DNA of 64,000 nt from Natronobeatus ordinarius (GCF_024362485.1 NZ_CP101456.1:1674001-1738000), one strand, 5' to 3'; counted from the stretch's first letter, positions 26,517-35,565 are shown. Made by a program: numbers and translations. The notes: generated from the sequence alone by a model not told the origin.

Positions 26517-26636
26517 ATGTCCCCCAGAACGGTCCTCCTCCCGGTCCTCTCGCTCGTCGCCGCCGTCGCGATCGTGGCCGTCGCCCTCGTCCTCTACTTC
26601 GAGGTGGTCACCGCGGTCCTCGGAACCCTCGAGTGA
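26517..26636 (+). CDS. Small single-helix membrane protein
   Basis: A 39-residue frame, MSPRTVLLPVLSLVAAVAIV followed by a hydrophobic helix and the tail FEVVTAVLGTLE, is preceded by an AT-rich leader. One membrane helix covers about residues 6-28. Small proteins of this kind are often missed. It lies 240 bases before a DUF7344-like regulator and could be unrelated to it. No family was recognised. Confidence 0.45.
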   Translation: MSPRTVLLPVLSLVAAVAIVAVALVLYFEVVTAVLGTLE

Positions 26637-26876
26637 CGACGCCCGGGAACGGGTCTCACCGGCCCGGGTCGGCTCGAGCCGGCTTTCGAATCGTCCGCTC
26701 GGATTGCCGGTTGTGATCGGGTGGGCTTTCGCCCCGCTACCGCTACAACCGCGTGCCGGCGCGGCCACAGGACGGTTCGCAGTTCGTCAGTAATGACGTT
26801 CAGAAGATAGTATCAATCGTCGAGACCTATGTGTGTTGGCATCACCCTGTAATAGCCTGCGGGACGTTCGTCCAGT

Positions 26877-27245
26877 ATGCACGGGCCGAACGGCGCTGGG
26901 ACCGACATCGACGCCATCTACACCCTGCTCGGTACGTCGAGACGGCGATACCTGCTGTATCAACTGCTGGAACGCGAGTACGGAAACGTCGAAGAACTCT
27001 CGTTGCAGATCGCCGCCTGGGAGGCCGAGACGTCGATGGATGCCGTCGACGAGGAGCGTCGACAACGAGTGTACGTCTCGCTGGTTCACAATCACCTGCC
27101 GCGGCTGGCAGATCACGACGTCGTCGACTACGATCTCCGGAGTGGCGACGTCGTCAAACGAGCGGGCTTTGCCGACTTAGAGCCCGTGCTCGAACAGTTC
27201 AGGCAAACCGAGCCGACGCCGGAGAAGTACCGCCCCGTCGCCTGA
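26877..27245 (+). CDS. Winged-helix protein, DUF7344-like
   Basis: The 122-residue protein opens with DIDAIYTLLGTSRRRYLLYQLLE, the start of a haloarchaeal winged-helix domain (DUF7344 type), and continues with VSLVHNHLPRLADHDVVDYD, the recognition part. Such proteins are single-domain DNA-binding regulators found in many copies in haloarchaea. The basic helices and lack of other domains indicate local transcription control. The target is unknown; the gene is divergent from or independent of its neighbours. Confidence 0.8.
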   Translation: MHGPNGAGTDIDAIYTLLGTSRRRYLLYQLLEREYGNVEELSLQIAAWEAETSMDAVDEERRQRVYVSLVHNHLPRLADHDVVDYDLRSGDVVKRAGFADLEPVLEQFRQTEPTPEKYRPVA

Positions 27246-27343
27246 GTGTTTTACCGAGCCTGCTCTGCTGAGTCGAATCCGTCGCCGAAGGCCGATTCGA
27301 CCCTGCAGTCGACGCTTGGCGGAGTACTAAGTGCGCGACTCGT

Positions 27344-28522
27344 TCAGGGCTCGACGAGCGTCGCGTTCGCCGCTGCCTCCTCGGCACGCGCCGCTAGCTC
27401 GTCGGGTTCGACCTCGAGGAGGGGCTCGAGGCGACCGTTCGTCTCCGCGCGATCGGGGGCGACCCGGTTGCAGCCCGCGGGAATCGTCGAGTCGGAGTAG
27501 GTTCCGATCTCGCGCGCCCGGGCGACGATCTCCTGTTTGTCCCACGTGAGCAGCGGCCGGTGGATCGGGAGCGTCGTCGCACGGCTCGTGACGGCGAAGT
27601 TCTGCGCCGTCTGGCTCGACTTCTGGCCGAGCGCTTCACCGGTGACGAGGCCGGCCGCGCCGACGTCAGCGGCGACGTGTTCGGCAACCTGGAAGAAAAA
27701 GCGTCGGAGCGAGAGCATTCGCCCCTGCTCTATCGTCTCGGCGAGCAGGGCAACGGTGTCGCCGCCCGGTACTCGATAGGCCCGCATGTCGACGTTCGGC
27801 GCGTACCGGGAGAGCGTCCGGACGGTCTCCATCGCACGCGCTTCGTGGTCCGGGCCGCCGTAGTCGCCGAGGTCGACGTAGACGGGAACCACGGGGCTGC
27901 CACGTTTCATGATCTCGTAGGCGGCCACGGGCGAGTCGATCCCGCCGCTGATCAGCGCGACCATCGGCGCCTGCGTCCCGAGCGGCAGCCCGCCCGGTCC
28001 GGGAACCTTCTCGAGGTAGATGTAGGCGGCCGTCTCGCGGACTTCGACGCCGAATGTGAGGTCGGGATCGTCGAGGTCGACTTCGGGCTCGAACTCCTCG
28101 GCGACCGCCGATCGGATGACGTCGCCGCCCTCGATAGCGAGGTCTCGGCTGGTGAAGGGGTGGTCCTTTTCGGCTCGGTGGGCGTCGATCGCGAAGCTCC
28201 CGCCGTCGTACCGCGCCCGGGCGGTTTCCGCGAGCGCCTCGCAGATCGCCGCCTTCTCGGGCGTGACGGCGAGCGCCGCGCTCGCGGAGACGACGCCGAA
28301 CGCGTCGGCTGCGGTCTCTGCCGCGTCCGCGACGGCCGCTTCGGTCGTGTGGATCAACGGCCGGTTCCATTGCCGTTCGACCTCGCCGGGGACCGAGCGG
28401 TCGGCGAGGAGGGCCTCGAGGTTCTCGACGAGGGTCCCCTCCATGTACCGCTTGACGGTCGGACTTTTGGTACTCACGTCCCCGTGGCGGACGAGGACGA
28501 CGTCGGCTCCCGGCGGATGCAT
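27344..28522 (-). CDS. thiI: tRNA 4-thiouridine synthase ThiI
   Basis: The 392-residue product has the ThiI layout: an N-terminal ferredoxin-like and THUMP region (residues 1-165), then the PP-loop ATPase SGGIDSPVAAYE near residue 190 and ATTLPIHRPLLTWDKQEIVA near 325. It adenylates U8 of tRNA to make 4-thiouridine, and can feed sulfur to thiamine synthesis. No rhodanese-like sulfurtransferase domain follows, as is usual for archaeal forms. The residues CNRVAPDRAE near the end include a Cys that could assist sulfur transfer. Confidence 0.93.
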   Translation of the reverse strand: MHPPGADVVLVRHGDVSTKSPTVKRYMEGTLVENLEALLADRSVPGEVERQWNRPLIHTTEAAVADAAETAADAFGVVSASAALAVTPEKAAICEALAETARARYDGGSFAIDAHRAEKDHPFTSRDLAIEGGDVIRSAVAEEFEPEVDLDDPDLTFGVEVRETAAYIYLEKVPGPGGLPLGTQAPMVALISGGIDSPVAAYEIMKRGSPVVPVYVDLGDYGGPDHEARAMETVRTLSRYAPNVDMRAYRVPGGDTVALLAETIEQGRMLSLRRFFFQVAEHVAADVGAAGLVTGEALGQKSSQTAQNFAVTSRATTLPIHRPLLTWDKQEIVARAREIGTYSDSTIPAGCNRVAPDRAETNGRLEPLLEVEPDELAARAEEAAANATLVEP

Positions 28523-28609
28523 AGCTGGGCTAGACGGTCGTGGCTATAAGGGAATTACGAGGTGGCCGTCGAGAGACAACGTGGTGGGATGTGACCTCAC
28601 AGACTGCTG

Positions 28610-28679
28610 GCAGTCAATTCCAGCGCACCTGCCCCACGGTCGCGGTTGCGCCGGTCACTCGTCACAGCAATCCGTCTCA
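28610..28679 (-). repeat. Stop-anchored 3' element, copy A
   Basis: A 70-base unit begins at the TGA stop of the MFS gene (TGAGACGGATTGCTGTGACG) and contains the core CCGGCGCAACCGC followed by a pairing arm GGTGCGCTGG. It is 56/70 identical without gaps to copy D at 53021-53090. The fold is a stem of about eight pairs, including one G-U, around a loop holding GTGGGG. Confidence 0.85.
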
Positions 28680-29939
28680 ATCGGCACGCTGGATCGAATC
28701 TCCGATGGTCGGGCTCACCTGTCCGGTGTGCGTGTAGACGCCCACCACGAGGATCGCCCCTGCGAGTAAGGCGATGATGGCGCTGACGGCATACATGATC
28801 TCGAAGCCGATCGTGTAGACGAGCGGGAGTGAGATCATCGGTCCGAGTCCACCGCCGACGTCGCCGAGGACGTTGTTCGTCCCCATCGCCCGCCCCATCC
28901 GTTCTTCGGGCGTGAGATCGGCGAGCAAGGCGGTGAGCGGGCCACCGACGCCGCCCTGTCCGGCCCCGATCAGGACGCAGCCGGCCACCACCATCGCGAA
29001 CGACGGGGCGAGCGCGAGCACCACGAAGCCGACGCAGTTGGTGACGAGAAAGGCGACGAGCACCGGAACGCGTGCCCCGACGGAGTCACTCAGAACTCCG
29101 CCGGAGATCGTAAATACCGCCCCCGCGAGGACGGTGACGGCCATCAACATCCCCGACGTCCCCTGCTCGCCGAACTCGACGGCGTACCCCAGCAGCTCCG
29201 TCGAGATCGTCAGCCCCTCGACCTCGAGGTAGAGCACGAGCGTCGAGAACAGCACGCCAACGTAGGCGAAGTAGAGCCCGAAGTTGACCAGCCCGACGGT
29301 GATCGCGGGAATCGTCAACTCGAGGTCCCACGGGCTCACCGAGGCGTCGTGGCCCTCGACGTGCGTCTCCGGGACGACGAAGTAGGCGATGACGGACGCG
29401 AGGCCGGCGAACGCGGCGGCCAGAACGAACGCGGCGGCGTTTCCGTAGATCTCGCTCGTGACGCCGCCGAGGACGAGCCCCGCGGGGAACCCGAACGTGA
29501 TGCCCGCGCGAACGATCCCCATGCTCGTTCCCCTCGAGTCGGCCTCGCTGACGTCGGCGGTGATCGTGTACGCCGTCGCGAAGACGAGGGCGCTGCCGAG
29601 CCCCCACAGGATGCGCGCGAGGAGGAACCAGAGCTCAGGCGCGTCAGAGACCATCGCGACGACGTACCCGAACGTCGCGACGCCCTCGATCGCCAGCCCG
29701 ACGACGAACGGCGTCCGGGTGCCGATTCGGTCGACGAGGATTCCTGCGGGCGCGTTCGCCACGAGCCGCGTCCAGCGGTTGGCCGCCAGAATAAGGCCAA
29801 CCATGAACGCAGAGATGCCGAGCACCTCGCCCAGGTTCGGCAGGATCGGAAAGATGACGCCGCCACCAAAGCCGACGAAGAACGTACTCGCGACGACGGC
29901 GAGGACGACGCTCCGGCCGCTCGGCTTCGAGTCCGTCAC
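28677..29939 (-). CDS. MFS transporter
   Basis: The product from the GTG at 29939 (VTDSKPSGRSVVLAVVASTF) has 420 residues and twelve helices. Seen features are the loop NAPAGILVDRIGTRTPFVVG between helices 2 and 3 (MFS signature), a second-half equivalent SGGVLSDSVGARVPVLVA, and GLGSALVFATAYTITADVSE typical of drug/H+ antiporter-like MFS proteins. A longer frame to 30113 would overlap the divergent membrane gene, so it is not used. Substrate unknown. The stop codon is the first codon of repeat copy A. Confidence 0.86.
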   Translation of the reverse strand: MTDSKPSGRSVVLAVVASTFFVGFGGGVIFPILPNLGEVLGISAFMVGLILAANRWTRLVANAPAGILVDRIGTRTPFVVGLAIEGVATFGYVVAMVSDAPELWFLLARILWGLGSALVFATAYTITADVSEADSRGTSMGIVRAGITFGFPAGLVLGGVTSEIYGNAAAFVLAAAFAGLASVIAYFVVPETHVEGHDASVSPWDLELTIPAITVGLVNFGLYFAYVGVLFSTLVLYLEVEGLTISTELLGYAVEFGEQGTSGMLMAVTVLAGAVFTISGGVLSDSVGARVPVLVAFLVTNCVGFVVLALAPSFAMVVAGCVLIGAGQGGVGGPLTALLADLTPEERMGRAMGTNNVLGDVGGGLGPMISLPLVYTIGFEIMYAVSAIIALLAGAILVVGVYTHTGQVSPTIGDSIQRAD

Positions 29940-30078
29940 TGTCTCACCGATATTTCGATTCGTAACTACTTCGATCTGAGCCTTGGTTCTTCCGGAGTCG
30001 GTTTCGGGATCGTTCGGGGACGGCGGCTCGGGACATCGGATCAGTGGATATATTTGTGTGGGTTGGTTGCCATGACGT

Positions 30079-30498
30079 ATGGTAGGAGATGAAGTCGAAC
30101 GTGATAGTCGCAACCATCAACTGATCGGCAGCGGATCGGCACTGATGTACGCCGTCGTCTTCACCGCAGTCGGTGCACTCGCGCTCGAGGATCTCGCCTA
30201 CGGTGCCATCGTCGGCGTGTTTGCGGGCGTCGGCACCTTGCTGTTTCTTCCCTGGTTCCTCCGACTCTCGTCCATCCAGGACGAGGCTAGCGACGACACT
30301 CCCTTCTCTGAGGCCGTCCGTCGTGCCGGCGGGAACGCGAAGATGAGCGTATTCGGACTCGGACTCGAGCTCGGCGCCATCGCCATGCTCGCCGTTGGGT
30401 TCGCCCTCGAGGAGCCCGATTACCTCGCCGGAATCGGCGTCGCCATCGCGGTCGCGGTCGCCGTCCCGCTCGTAGCGACTGCCCTCTTCGGCCGGTAA
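30079..30498 (+). CDS. Small membrane protein, four helices
   Basis: The 139-residue product has a polar N-terminus (MVGDEVERDSRNHQLIGSGS) and four hydrophobic helices. A short cytoplasmic loop (SSIQDEASDDTPFSEAVRRAG) separates them into two pairs. No characterised family was recognised. It is divergent from the MFS gene and convergent with the methionine adenosyltransferase gene. Confidence 0.7.
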   Translation: MVGDEVERDSRNHQLIGSGSALMYAVVFTAVGALALEDLAYGAIVGVFAGVGTLLFLPWFLRLSSIQDEASDDTPFSEAVRRAGGNAKMSVFGLGLELGAIAMLAVGFALEEPDYLAGIGVAIAVAVAVPLVATALFGR

Positions 30499-30537
30499 CC
30501 GGCGAAGCGGGTCGACCGCGCCGAGAACGAGCGCCGG

Positions 30538-31743
30538 TCAGAACGTCGTCAGCTCGCCGTCGATGACCCGTCGGGTGATGTCGGTCACGTTCGCCAGCCG
30601 GTCGTCGACGATCGCCCGGACGTCGTCCTCGACGTCGGCGACCGAGAGTCCCGCTTCAGTGACGACGTGGACGTCGGCGACGTGGGGCTGGTCGATCGGG
30701 CGGCCGATCTGGCTGAGCAGGCGCACGCGGAGGTCGCGGATGCCGTCGACCTCGGCGACGACCTCCTCGGCGATGTCCGTCGAGAGCAGGTTGTAGATCT
30801 TGCCGATGTGGTTGACCGGGTTCTTCCCGCTCGTCGCCTCCATCGACATCGAGCGGTTGGGCGTGATGAGCCCGTTCGCGCGGTTGCCCCGGCCCACGGA
30901 GCCGTCGTCGCCGTTCTCCGCGGAGGTGCCGGTGACGGTGAGATAGATCGACCCCTCCTCGTAGTCGTCGGCCGTGTTGACGTGGACCTCGAGCTCGCTG
31001 TCGGTGTACTCTTCAGCGACCGACAGCACGTACTCGCGAACGGAGTTGACGGCATCGGCGTAGTCGTCCATGTCCGCGATGTGTTCGTCGACCATCGCGG
31101 CGGCGACGGTGACATCGATCTGATCGCCCTCACGCTTACCCATGATCTTCACGTCGGGGCCGAGCTCGGGATGGCGATCGGCGTACTCGCCGTTGAGCCG
31201 CCGCTCGGCGTTGCGGACGATCTGTTCGGTCTCAGAAAGCGGCGCGTGGCCGACGCCGAAACTCGTGTCGTTAGCCATCGGCACCGTCGCGCCGTCCTCG
31301 CCGAACACCTCCTGGAGGTCGCCACTTCCCTCGCCGAGTTTCACGTCGACGACGACGTCCGTTCCGAACTCGAGTTCCGGGATCGTCTCGTCGAGGTACT
31401 CACGGGCAGCCCGAAGGGCGATCGTCTCGGCGGGGAACGCCTCACCCTCGTACTGTTTCGTCGCGCGGCCGACGATCAGGATGTAGATCGGATCGACGAC
31501 CTCGCCGCCGCCGAACGCTGGCGCCGCAGAGCCAGCGACCAGCTGCGTCTCGTCGGTGTTGAAGTGAAGCACCTTCCCGAATCGGTCGATGTACGCCCGG
31601 GCGAGCGCTCCCGCGACGCTCTCGGCGATTCCATCACAGATCGAGTCGGGGTGGCCGATCCCCTTTCGCTCGACGATCTCTACCTCCTGATCGGCTACCG
31701 CCCGTCGGTCGATCGGTTCGACCCGAATATTCCGCTCGGTCAT
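30538..31743 (-). CDS. mat: Methionine adenosyltransferase, archaeal type
   Basis: The 401-residue product ([20 protein letters not shown]) matches the archaeal S-adenosylmethionine synthetase family, which is distinct from bacterial MetK. Blocks seen: [19 protein letters not shown] near residue 28, [40 protein letters not shown] and [19 protein letters not shown] near 290, followed by [15 protein letters not shown]. It makes S-adenosylmethionine from ATP and methionine. The ATG at 31743 is the start; the frame upstream of it is not conserved. Confidence 0.95.
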   Translation of the reverse strand: MTERNIRVEPIDRRAVADQEVEIVERKGIGHPDSICDGIAESVAGALARAYIDRFGKVLHFNTDETQLVAGSAAPAFGGGEVVDPIYILIVGRATKQYEGEAFPAETIALRAAREYLDETIPELEFGTDVVVDVKLGEGSGDLQEVFGEDGATVPMANDTSFGVGHAPLSETEQIVRNAERRLNGEYADRHPELGPDVKIMGKREGDQIDVTVAAAMVDEHIADMDDYADAVNSVREYVLSVAEEYTDSELEVHVNTADDYEEGSIYLTVTGTSAENGDDGSVGRGNRANGLITPNRSMSMEATSGKNPVNHIGKIYNLLSTDIAEEVVAEVDGIRDLRVRLLSQIGRPIDQPHVADVHVVTEAGLSVADVEDDVRAIVDDRLANVTDITRRVIDGELTTF

Positions 31744-31935
31744 TGTCCCACGTTCAAGGGGTGCCGTTCTATACCTTGCGAAAGGGCCAAGCCCTGAGGG
31801 TATCTCGTGAGCGGCCGGCGTCGCGGGTGATGCACGACAGTTATCTCGAGGGAGCGCGACCGAACGACGCTCACAGTGGCTGGTGCTGACAGTCGTACTG
31901 CTCGCTGGATCCGCCCCCTGCTCGTCCAGCCCACT

Positions 31936-32006
31936 GTCCGTCAGTCCCGGTGGAATCGCCACCGTGGGGCGGTTGTGCCGGTACCTCGTCACCACACTCC
32001 GTCTCA
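31936..32006 (-). repeat. Stop-anchored 3' element, copy B
   Basis: The unit begins at the TGA of the CYTH gene (TGAGACGGAGTGTGGTGACG) and has ACCGGCACAACCGC at the same distance as in copies A and D. The second arm is diverged, but the tail GGGACTGACGGAC matches the GGAACTGAC tail of copy D. About 260 bases between the CYTH and mat genes hold nothing else that was recognised. Confidence 0.75.
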
Positions 32007-32579
32007 CTCCTCGAGTGCGAGCTCGAGGTACGAGGTTCTGAGCTGGTCGTCGGGATCGAGGCCGAGCCGCTCGAGGATCGCCAGTGCACCGTCACGCGCG
32101 GACTCGATTCCGTCCTCGTCGGTTTCGGTTTCGACCTCGACGAACTCGCCGACGCCGTCGACCGAATCGAGCGTGACAACGTAGTCCTCGAGCGCGAAGC
32201 GTTCTCGCCCCTTTCGAACCGTGGCCGCGGGCTCGAAGCCGAGGTTCGTGAGTATGGTGCCCATCCGTTCGTCGTCCGCGACGCCGGTTTCGACCTCCTC
32301 GCGCGTCTTCGATTCGTCGTCGACCAACGGCCCCTTGTACGTCAACCGAATCCCGGCTGCGCCGTTGGCTGTACCGTTGCTCTTCACTGTGTCCTGCCCG
32401 TCTTCGGTCGTCTCCTTTCGAATCCGTAACGCCTCGTCCGTCTCCGGAAACGACCGGTGGGGGGCGTCGTAGTAGGTGTCCTCCTGAACGACTGCGCCCA
32501 GGTCGTCGGCCTCGAGTTCGGACAGTCGCTCGCGGACGTCGTCGAGATCGGCGGGGACTTTGACTTCGACCTCGTACAT
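32004..32579 (-). CDS. CYTH-domain protein (CyaB/ThTPase-like, class IV adenylate cyclase family)
   Basis: The 191-residue product starts MYEVEVKVPADLDDVRERLS. The EVEVK strand is the CYTH family's metal and triphosphate-binding start (E-x-E-x-K), and later strands carry alternating charged residues (EALRIRKETT, AGIRLTYKGPLVD, SKTREEVETGV, VETETDEDGIE). CYTH enzymes act on organic triphosphates: adenylate cyclase, thiamine triphosphatase or inorganic triphosphatase. Which activity applies here is not known. It is divergent from the FKBP gene. Its stop codon opens repeat copy B. Confidence 0.86.
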   Translation of the reverse strand: MYEVEVKVPADLDDVRERLSELEADDLGAVVQEDTYYDAPHRSFPETDEALRIRKETTEDGQDTVKSNGTANGAAGIRLTYKGPLVDDESKTREEVETGVADDERMGTILTNLGFEPAATVRKGRERFALEDYVVTLDSVDGVGEFVEVETETDEDGIESARDGALAILERLGLDPDDQLRTSYLELALEE

Positions 32580-32708
32580 ACCTGCTCGAACGGACGGCTG
32601 GCGTAAGTATCGGTCGTTCCGACGGCTGCTGTGGCAGTTCCCGGCGCAGCCACGACGCGTCGGCGCCCCGGTACGGCAGGTCGGACCGACCAAGTGGAAA
32701 ACGCGGCT

Positions 32709-32716
32709 CTTAAATG
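32709..32716 (+). promoter_or_regulatory. Probable TATA box of FKBP gene
   Basis: CTTAAATG lies about 27 bases before the ATG at 32739, consistent with a leaderless transcript. Confidence 0.5.
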
Positions 32717-32738
32717 TTGACGGCGGGACGTACCATGT

Positions 32739-33734
32739 ATGACTGAGGAACAGGAGGCCGAACAGGCCGATGACGTCGACGAGGAAGTTGAAGACGCCGA
32801 GGAAGTACAGGACGAGAGTGAAGAAGAGATCGCCGAAGAGGAGGCATCGGGACTCCAGTCGGGCGACTTCGTCGAGATCGCCTACACCGCCCGAACCGTC
32901 GAGGAGGGGACGCTGGTCGACACGACCGACGCTGACGTCGCCGAGGAGGAAGGCGTCGAACAGCAGGACCGGGAGTTCAAGCCCCGCACCATCGTCCTCG
33001 GAGAGGGGCACATCTTCGGTGCCGTCGAGGACGAGATCGTCGGCAGCGAACCCGGTGACGACGGTACCGTGACGATCCCCGCCGAAGAGGCCTTCGGCGA
33101 GTACGACCCGGACGCCGTCGAGACGGTCAGCATCGAGAAGATCGACGAAGACGACCGCTACCCCGGCGCCCACGTCCACGTCGACGGTCGCCACGGCTAC
33201 ATCCAGACGGTCATCGGCGGCCGCGCCCGCGTCGACTTCAACCACCCCCTCGCCGGCGAGGACGTCGAGTACGAGTACGAGGTCCTCGACGCCGTCGACG
33301 ACCGCGAACAGCGCGCCGCCGGCCTGTTCGAGATGTACCTCGACGTCGAGCCCGAACTCCACATCGAGACCGATGAGGTCGAAGAGGAGGTCATGGTCGA
33401 ACCAGACGAGGACGACGAGGACGAGGACGCCGAACCCGAGTTCGAGACCCAGACGGTCGAGAAGGAGACGCTCTACGTCGAGTCCACGCCCCAGCTGACG
33501 ATGAACCAGCAGTGGATGTTCTCGAAACAGCAGATCGCCCAGGACGTCATCGACAAGGTCGGCGTCGACCGCGTCATCGTCCAGGAGGTCATCGAGGGCA
33601 TGGGCGGTATGGGCGGCATGATGGACATGATGGGCGGCATGGGTGGTGCCGACTTAGAGGACGCACTCGAGGACGCCGACGTCGACGCCGACGAGATCGT
33701 CGAGGAACTCGAGGGCGCCGACGACGAGGAGTAA
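32739..33734 (+). CDS. FKBP-type peptidyl-prolyl cis-trans isomerase (SlyD-like, long archaeal form)
   Basis: The 331-residue protein has a very acidic N-terminal tail (residues 1-37), an FKBP domain (GDFVEIAYTARTVEEGTLVD and VGSEPGDDGTVTIPAEEAFG), an insert-in-flap chaperone-like segment (HVHVDGRHGYIQTVIGGRAR), and FNHPLAGEDVEYEYEVLDAV, which closes the fold. A further domain of about 130 residues follows, with acidic segments and a Met/Gly-rich run (GMGGMGGMMDMMGGMGGADL). The family folds proline-containing proteins. The Met-rich run could bind metal or hydrophobic peptides; this is inference. Confidence 0.9.
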   Translation: MTEEQEAEQADDVDEEVEDAEEVQDESEEEIAEEEASGLQSGDFVEIAYTARTVEEGTLVDTTDADVAEEEGVEQQDREFKPRTIVLGEGHIFGAVEDEIVGSEPGDDGTVTIPAEEAFGEYDPDAVETVSIEKIDEDDRYPGAHVHVDGRHGYIQTVIGGRARVDFNHPLAGEDVEYEYEVLDAVDDREQRAAGLFEMYLDVEPELHIETDEVEEEVMVEPDEDDEDEDAEPEFETQTVEKETLYVESTPQLTMNQQWMFSKQQIAQDVIDKVGVDRVIVQEVIEGMGGMGGMMDMMGGMGGADLEDALEDADVDADEIVEELEGADDEE

Positions 33735-33790
33735 TCGGCCGCGTTCATTTTCCGCGTTCGAACCGACGACGAGCCGCTCGGCTGCGTCGC

Positions 33791-33912
33791 TATAGTAGCC
33801 ACTGAAAGTCGTTGCACACCTGCTCGGGATCAAGCGGCCAGAACTGGCTTATTCTGCCAGTTCTGGCCGCTCCACTACGAGCAGTGTGTAAACCGTTTCA
33901 GTTGTTACTATA
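33791..33912. mobile_element. MITE-like palindromic element
   Basis: This 122-base unit is almost a full palindrome. The inner arms 33833-33848 and 33856-33871 are a perfect 16-base inverted repeat (AGCGGCCAGAACTGGC) around a seven-base loop. The outer arms continue the symmetry to the ends, TATAGTAGCCACTGAAA on the left against TATAGTAACAACTGAAA read from the right. It has no coding capacity. It lies between convergent genes, where its hairpin could also act as a two-way terminator. The terminal repeats suggest a non-autonomous transposon, but no clear target duplication was seen. Confidence 0.8.
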
Positions 33913-33937
33913 TACCGACCTGTCGCCGGCACGGACG

Positions 33938-35191
33938 CTACTCGAGTGCCAGCAGCGCCACGAACAGTAACGCCAGCACGACGCTCACGCCGGCGATCGC
34001 CGGGAACGCGGCGACCACGCCCCACTGCGTCGCGAGCACGCCGAACAACGCTGGCCCACTCGCACTCCCGATGGCCGACGCCGTCTGGATGACGCCAAAC
34101 AGGCTACCGCTGTACTCTTCGTCGGCTCGCTCCGAGACCAGCGCGTTCTTGACCGGATAGCTCGCGTACATCATCACCCCGATGGCGGCGAACCAGAGGG
34201 CCAGGACGACCACCACCAGCTCGAAGGGCAACCCGCCGAGCACTCGAGCGACGAGCAGCGTTCCCCCGACGAGTACCGCGGTGGCGACGGCCGCGCCAGC
34301 GCCGAGGAGTTCCCGATTGAACCTGTCGGCGAGATCGCCCGCCCACAGTGAGGCCAGGCTCCCCCCGAGCAACAGCGTGAAGAACGTCACGTTTCCGACC
34401 GACACCGAGGCGCCGGTTTCCGCAGTGATGTAGGCGGTGGTGTACGTCTGGATCGCGCGATGCTGGAGCGACAGGATCATCGTGACCAGAAAGAGCAACA
34501 CGACGTCGCGAGTGATCGGGACGGCGATCGAGCGCCTCGCCGATCGGAGTCCGTTCCGGATCGAGAGCCCCCGCCCCCCGTCCGTCCGGGCCGAACCGTT
34601 CGTCGACCCGGCCGACGCGAGCAGGAACGGAACGCTCGCCAGCGTCACGACGATTCCGATCAGCGCCGCGGCGGCGAGCGCTGCCCGCCAGCCCACGAGC
34701 ACCGCCAGCCCGCCGACGATGAGCGGCGAGGACATCGTTCCGAGTGCCCCGCCGAAGCCGAACACGCCCATCGCCTTCCCTTCTGTTTCCCGGTTCTCGA
34801 CGTCACTGATGATCGACATCCCCGTCGGATGGAACGTGCTGCCGCTGATGCCGGCGACGGCCTGCGCTGCCAGCAACAGGCCGTAGCTGCTGGCCATACT
34901 CGCGAGCAAGATCCCGACGGACATCCCTGCGAGTCCGACGATCATCACCCGTTCTTTTCCGAGCCAGTCGGCGAGGATCCCCGCCGGAAGCTGGAAGAGT
35001 ACGTACATGGCGAAAAAGACGGTGAGCAGGAAGCCCGCCTGGCCGTAGGTGATCCCGAGGTCGGAGACCAAAAGCGGGATCACCGGCGGGATGACGATCG
35101 CCAGAAACTCGTTTACGCCGTGGCCGACCGTCACCGGTCCGGTCACCCGTGGCCGGGCGACCGCCATCATCCGTCGGAAGGGGTCGAGCAT
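33938..35191 (-). CDS. MFS transporter
   Basis: The 417-residue product from 35191 (MLDPFRRMMAVARPRVTGPV) has twelve helices and MFS hallmarks: FQLPAGILADWLGKERVMIV (loop 2-3 motif), SSYGLLLAAQAVAGISGSTF and a second-half LASLWAGDLADRFNRELLGA. The conserved HPTGMSIISDVENRETEGKA matches a subgroup of haloarchaeal MFS proteins near fosmidomycin-resistance-like transporters. Substrate not known. Confidence 0.87.
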   Translation of the reverse strand: MLDPFRRMMAVARPRVTGPVTVGHGVNEFLAIVIPPVIPLLVSDLGITYGQAGFLLTVFFAMYVLFQLPAGILADWLGKERVMIVGLAGMSVGILLASMASSYGLLLAAQAVAGISGSTFHPTGMSIISDVENRETEGKAMGVFGFGGALGTMSSPLIVGGLAVLVGWRAALAAAALIGIVVTLASVPFLLASAGSTNGSARTDGGRGLSIRNGLRSARRSIAVPITRDVVLLFLVTMILSLQHRAIQTYTTAYITAETGASVSVGNVTFFTLLLGGSLASLWAGDLADRFNRELLGAGAAVATAVLVGGTLLVARVLGGLPFELVVVVLALWFAAIGVMMYASYPVKNALVSERADEEYSGSLFGVIQTASAIGSASGPALFGVLATQWGVVAAFPAIAGVSVVLALLFVALLALE

Positions 35192-35360
35192 ACCGATGAC
35201 CGCGGTTTCTCCAGCGGACAAATAAGGGAGTCGATCGGTGAACTGCTTTTCCGGTTTCCGAGACTCACCGCTCGCGGAGTTGCTCACGGATCACTCCGTT
35301 CACCGTTCGCCATTTCGAGGCGCTCTCGCTGGTCGCGCCTCGCATTGCTCGGAGCAAAAG

Positions 35361-35383
35361 CGGGCCGGGCGCGATTTGAACAC
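35361..35383 (-). repeat. Exact copy of the tRNA-Lys 3' end
   Basis: A 23-base exact copy of the last part of the tRNA-Lys gene (T-arm 3' side and acceptor strand plus one base) lies 107 bases downstream of the tRNA, in the same orientation. An inverted imperfect copy lies between them at 35410-35429. A small stem (GGAGC/GCTCC) sits at 35390-35402. Confidence 0.85.
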
Positions 35384-35467
35384 ACGGTCGGAGCAAAGCT
35401 CCTCCCTGCGTTCAAATCGTGCCTGCCGGTTCACTCACCGATTCGCTGCGCTCATCGGTTCGTTGCA

Positions 35468-35541
35468 CGGGCCGGGCGCGATTTGAACACGCGACCGTCT
35501 GATTAAGAGTCAGACGCTCTGCCTAACTGAGCTACCGGCCC
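35468..35541 (-). tRNA. tRNA-Lys (anticodon CTT)
   Basis: The reverse strand gives a full cloverleaf: acceptor GGGCCGG paired with CCGGCCC, D-arm around GTAGCTCAGTTAGGCAGAGC, anticodon stem TCTGA/TCAGA with loop CTCTTAA (anticodon CTT), and T-arm GTTCAAATC. No intron is seen. A TATA-like box lies about 28 bases upstream. The 3' end is duplicated downstream. Confidence 0.95.
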
Positions 35542-35565
35542 TGTATCGGAATTCCGGCCCGCCGT

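Noticed and set aside
35361-35383. Second tRNA-Lys gene
   Set aside because: Only 23 nt of the 3' end match; the rest of the cloverleaf is absent.
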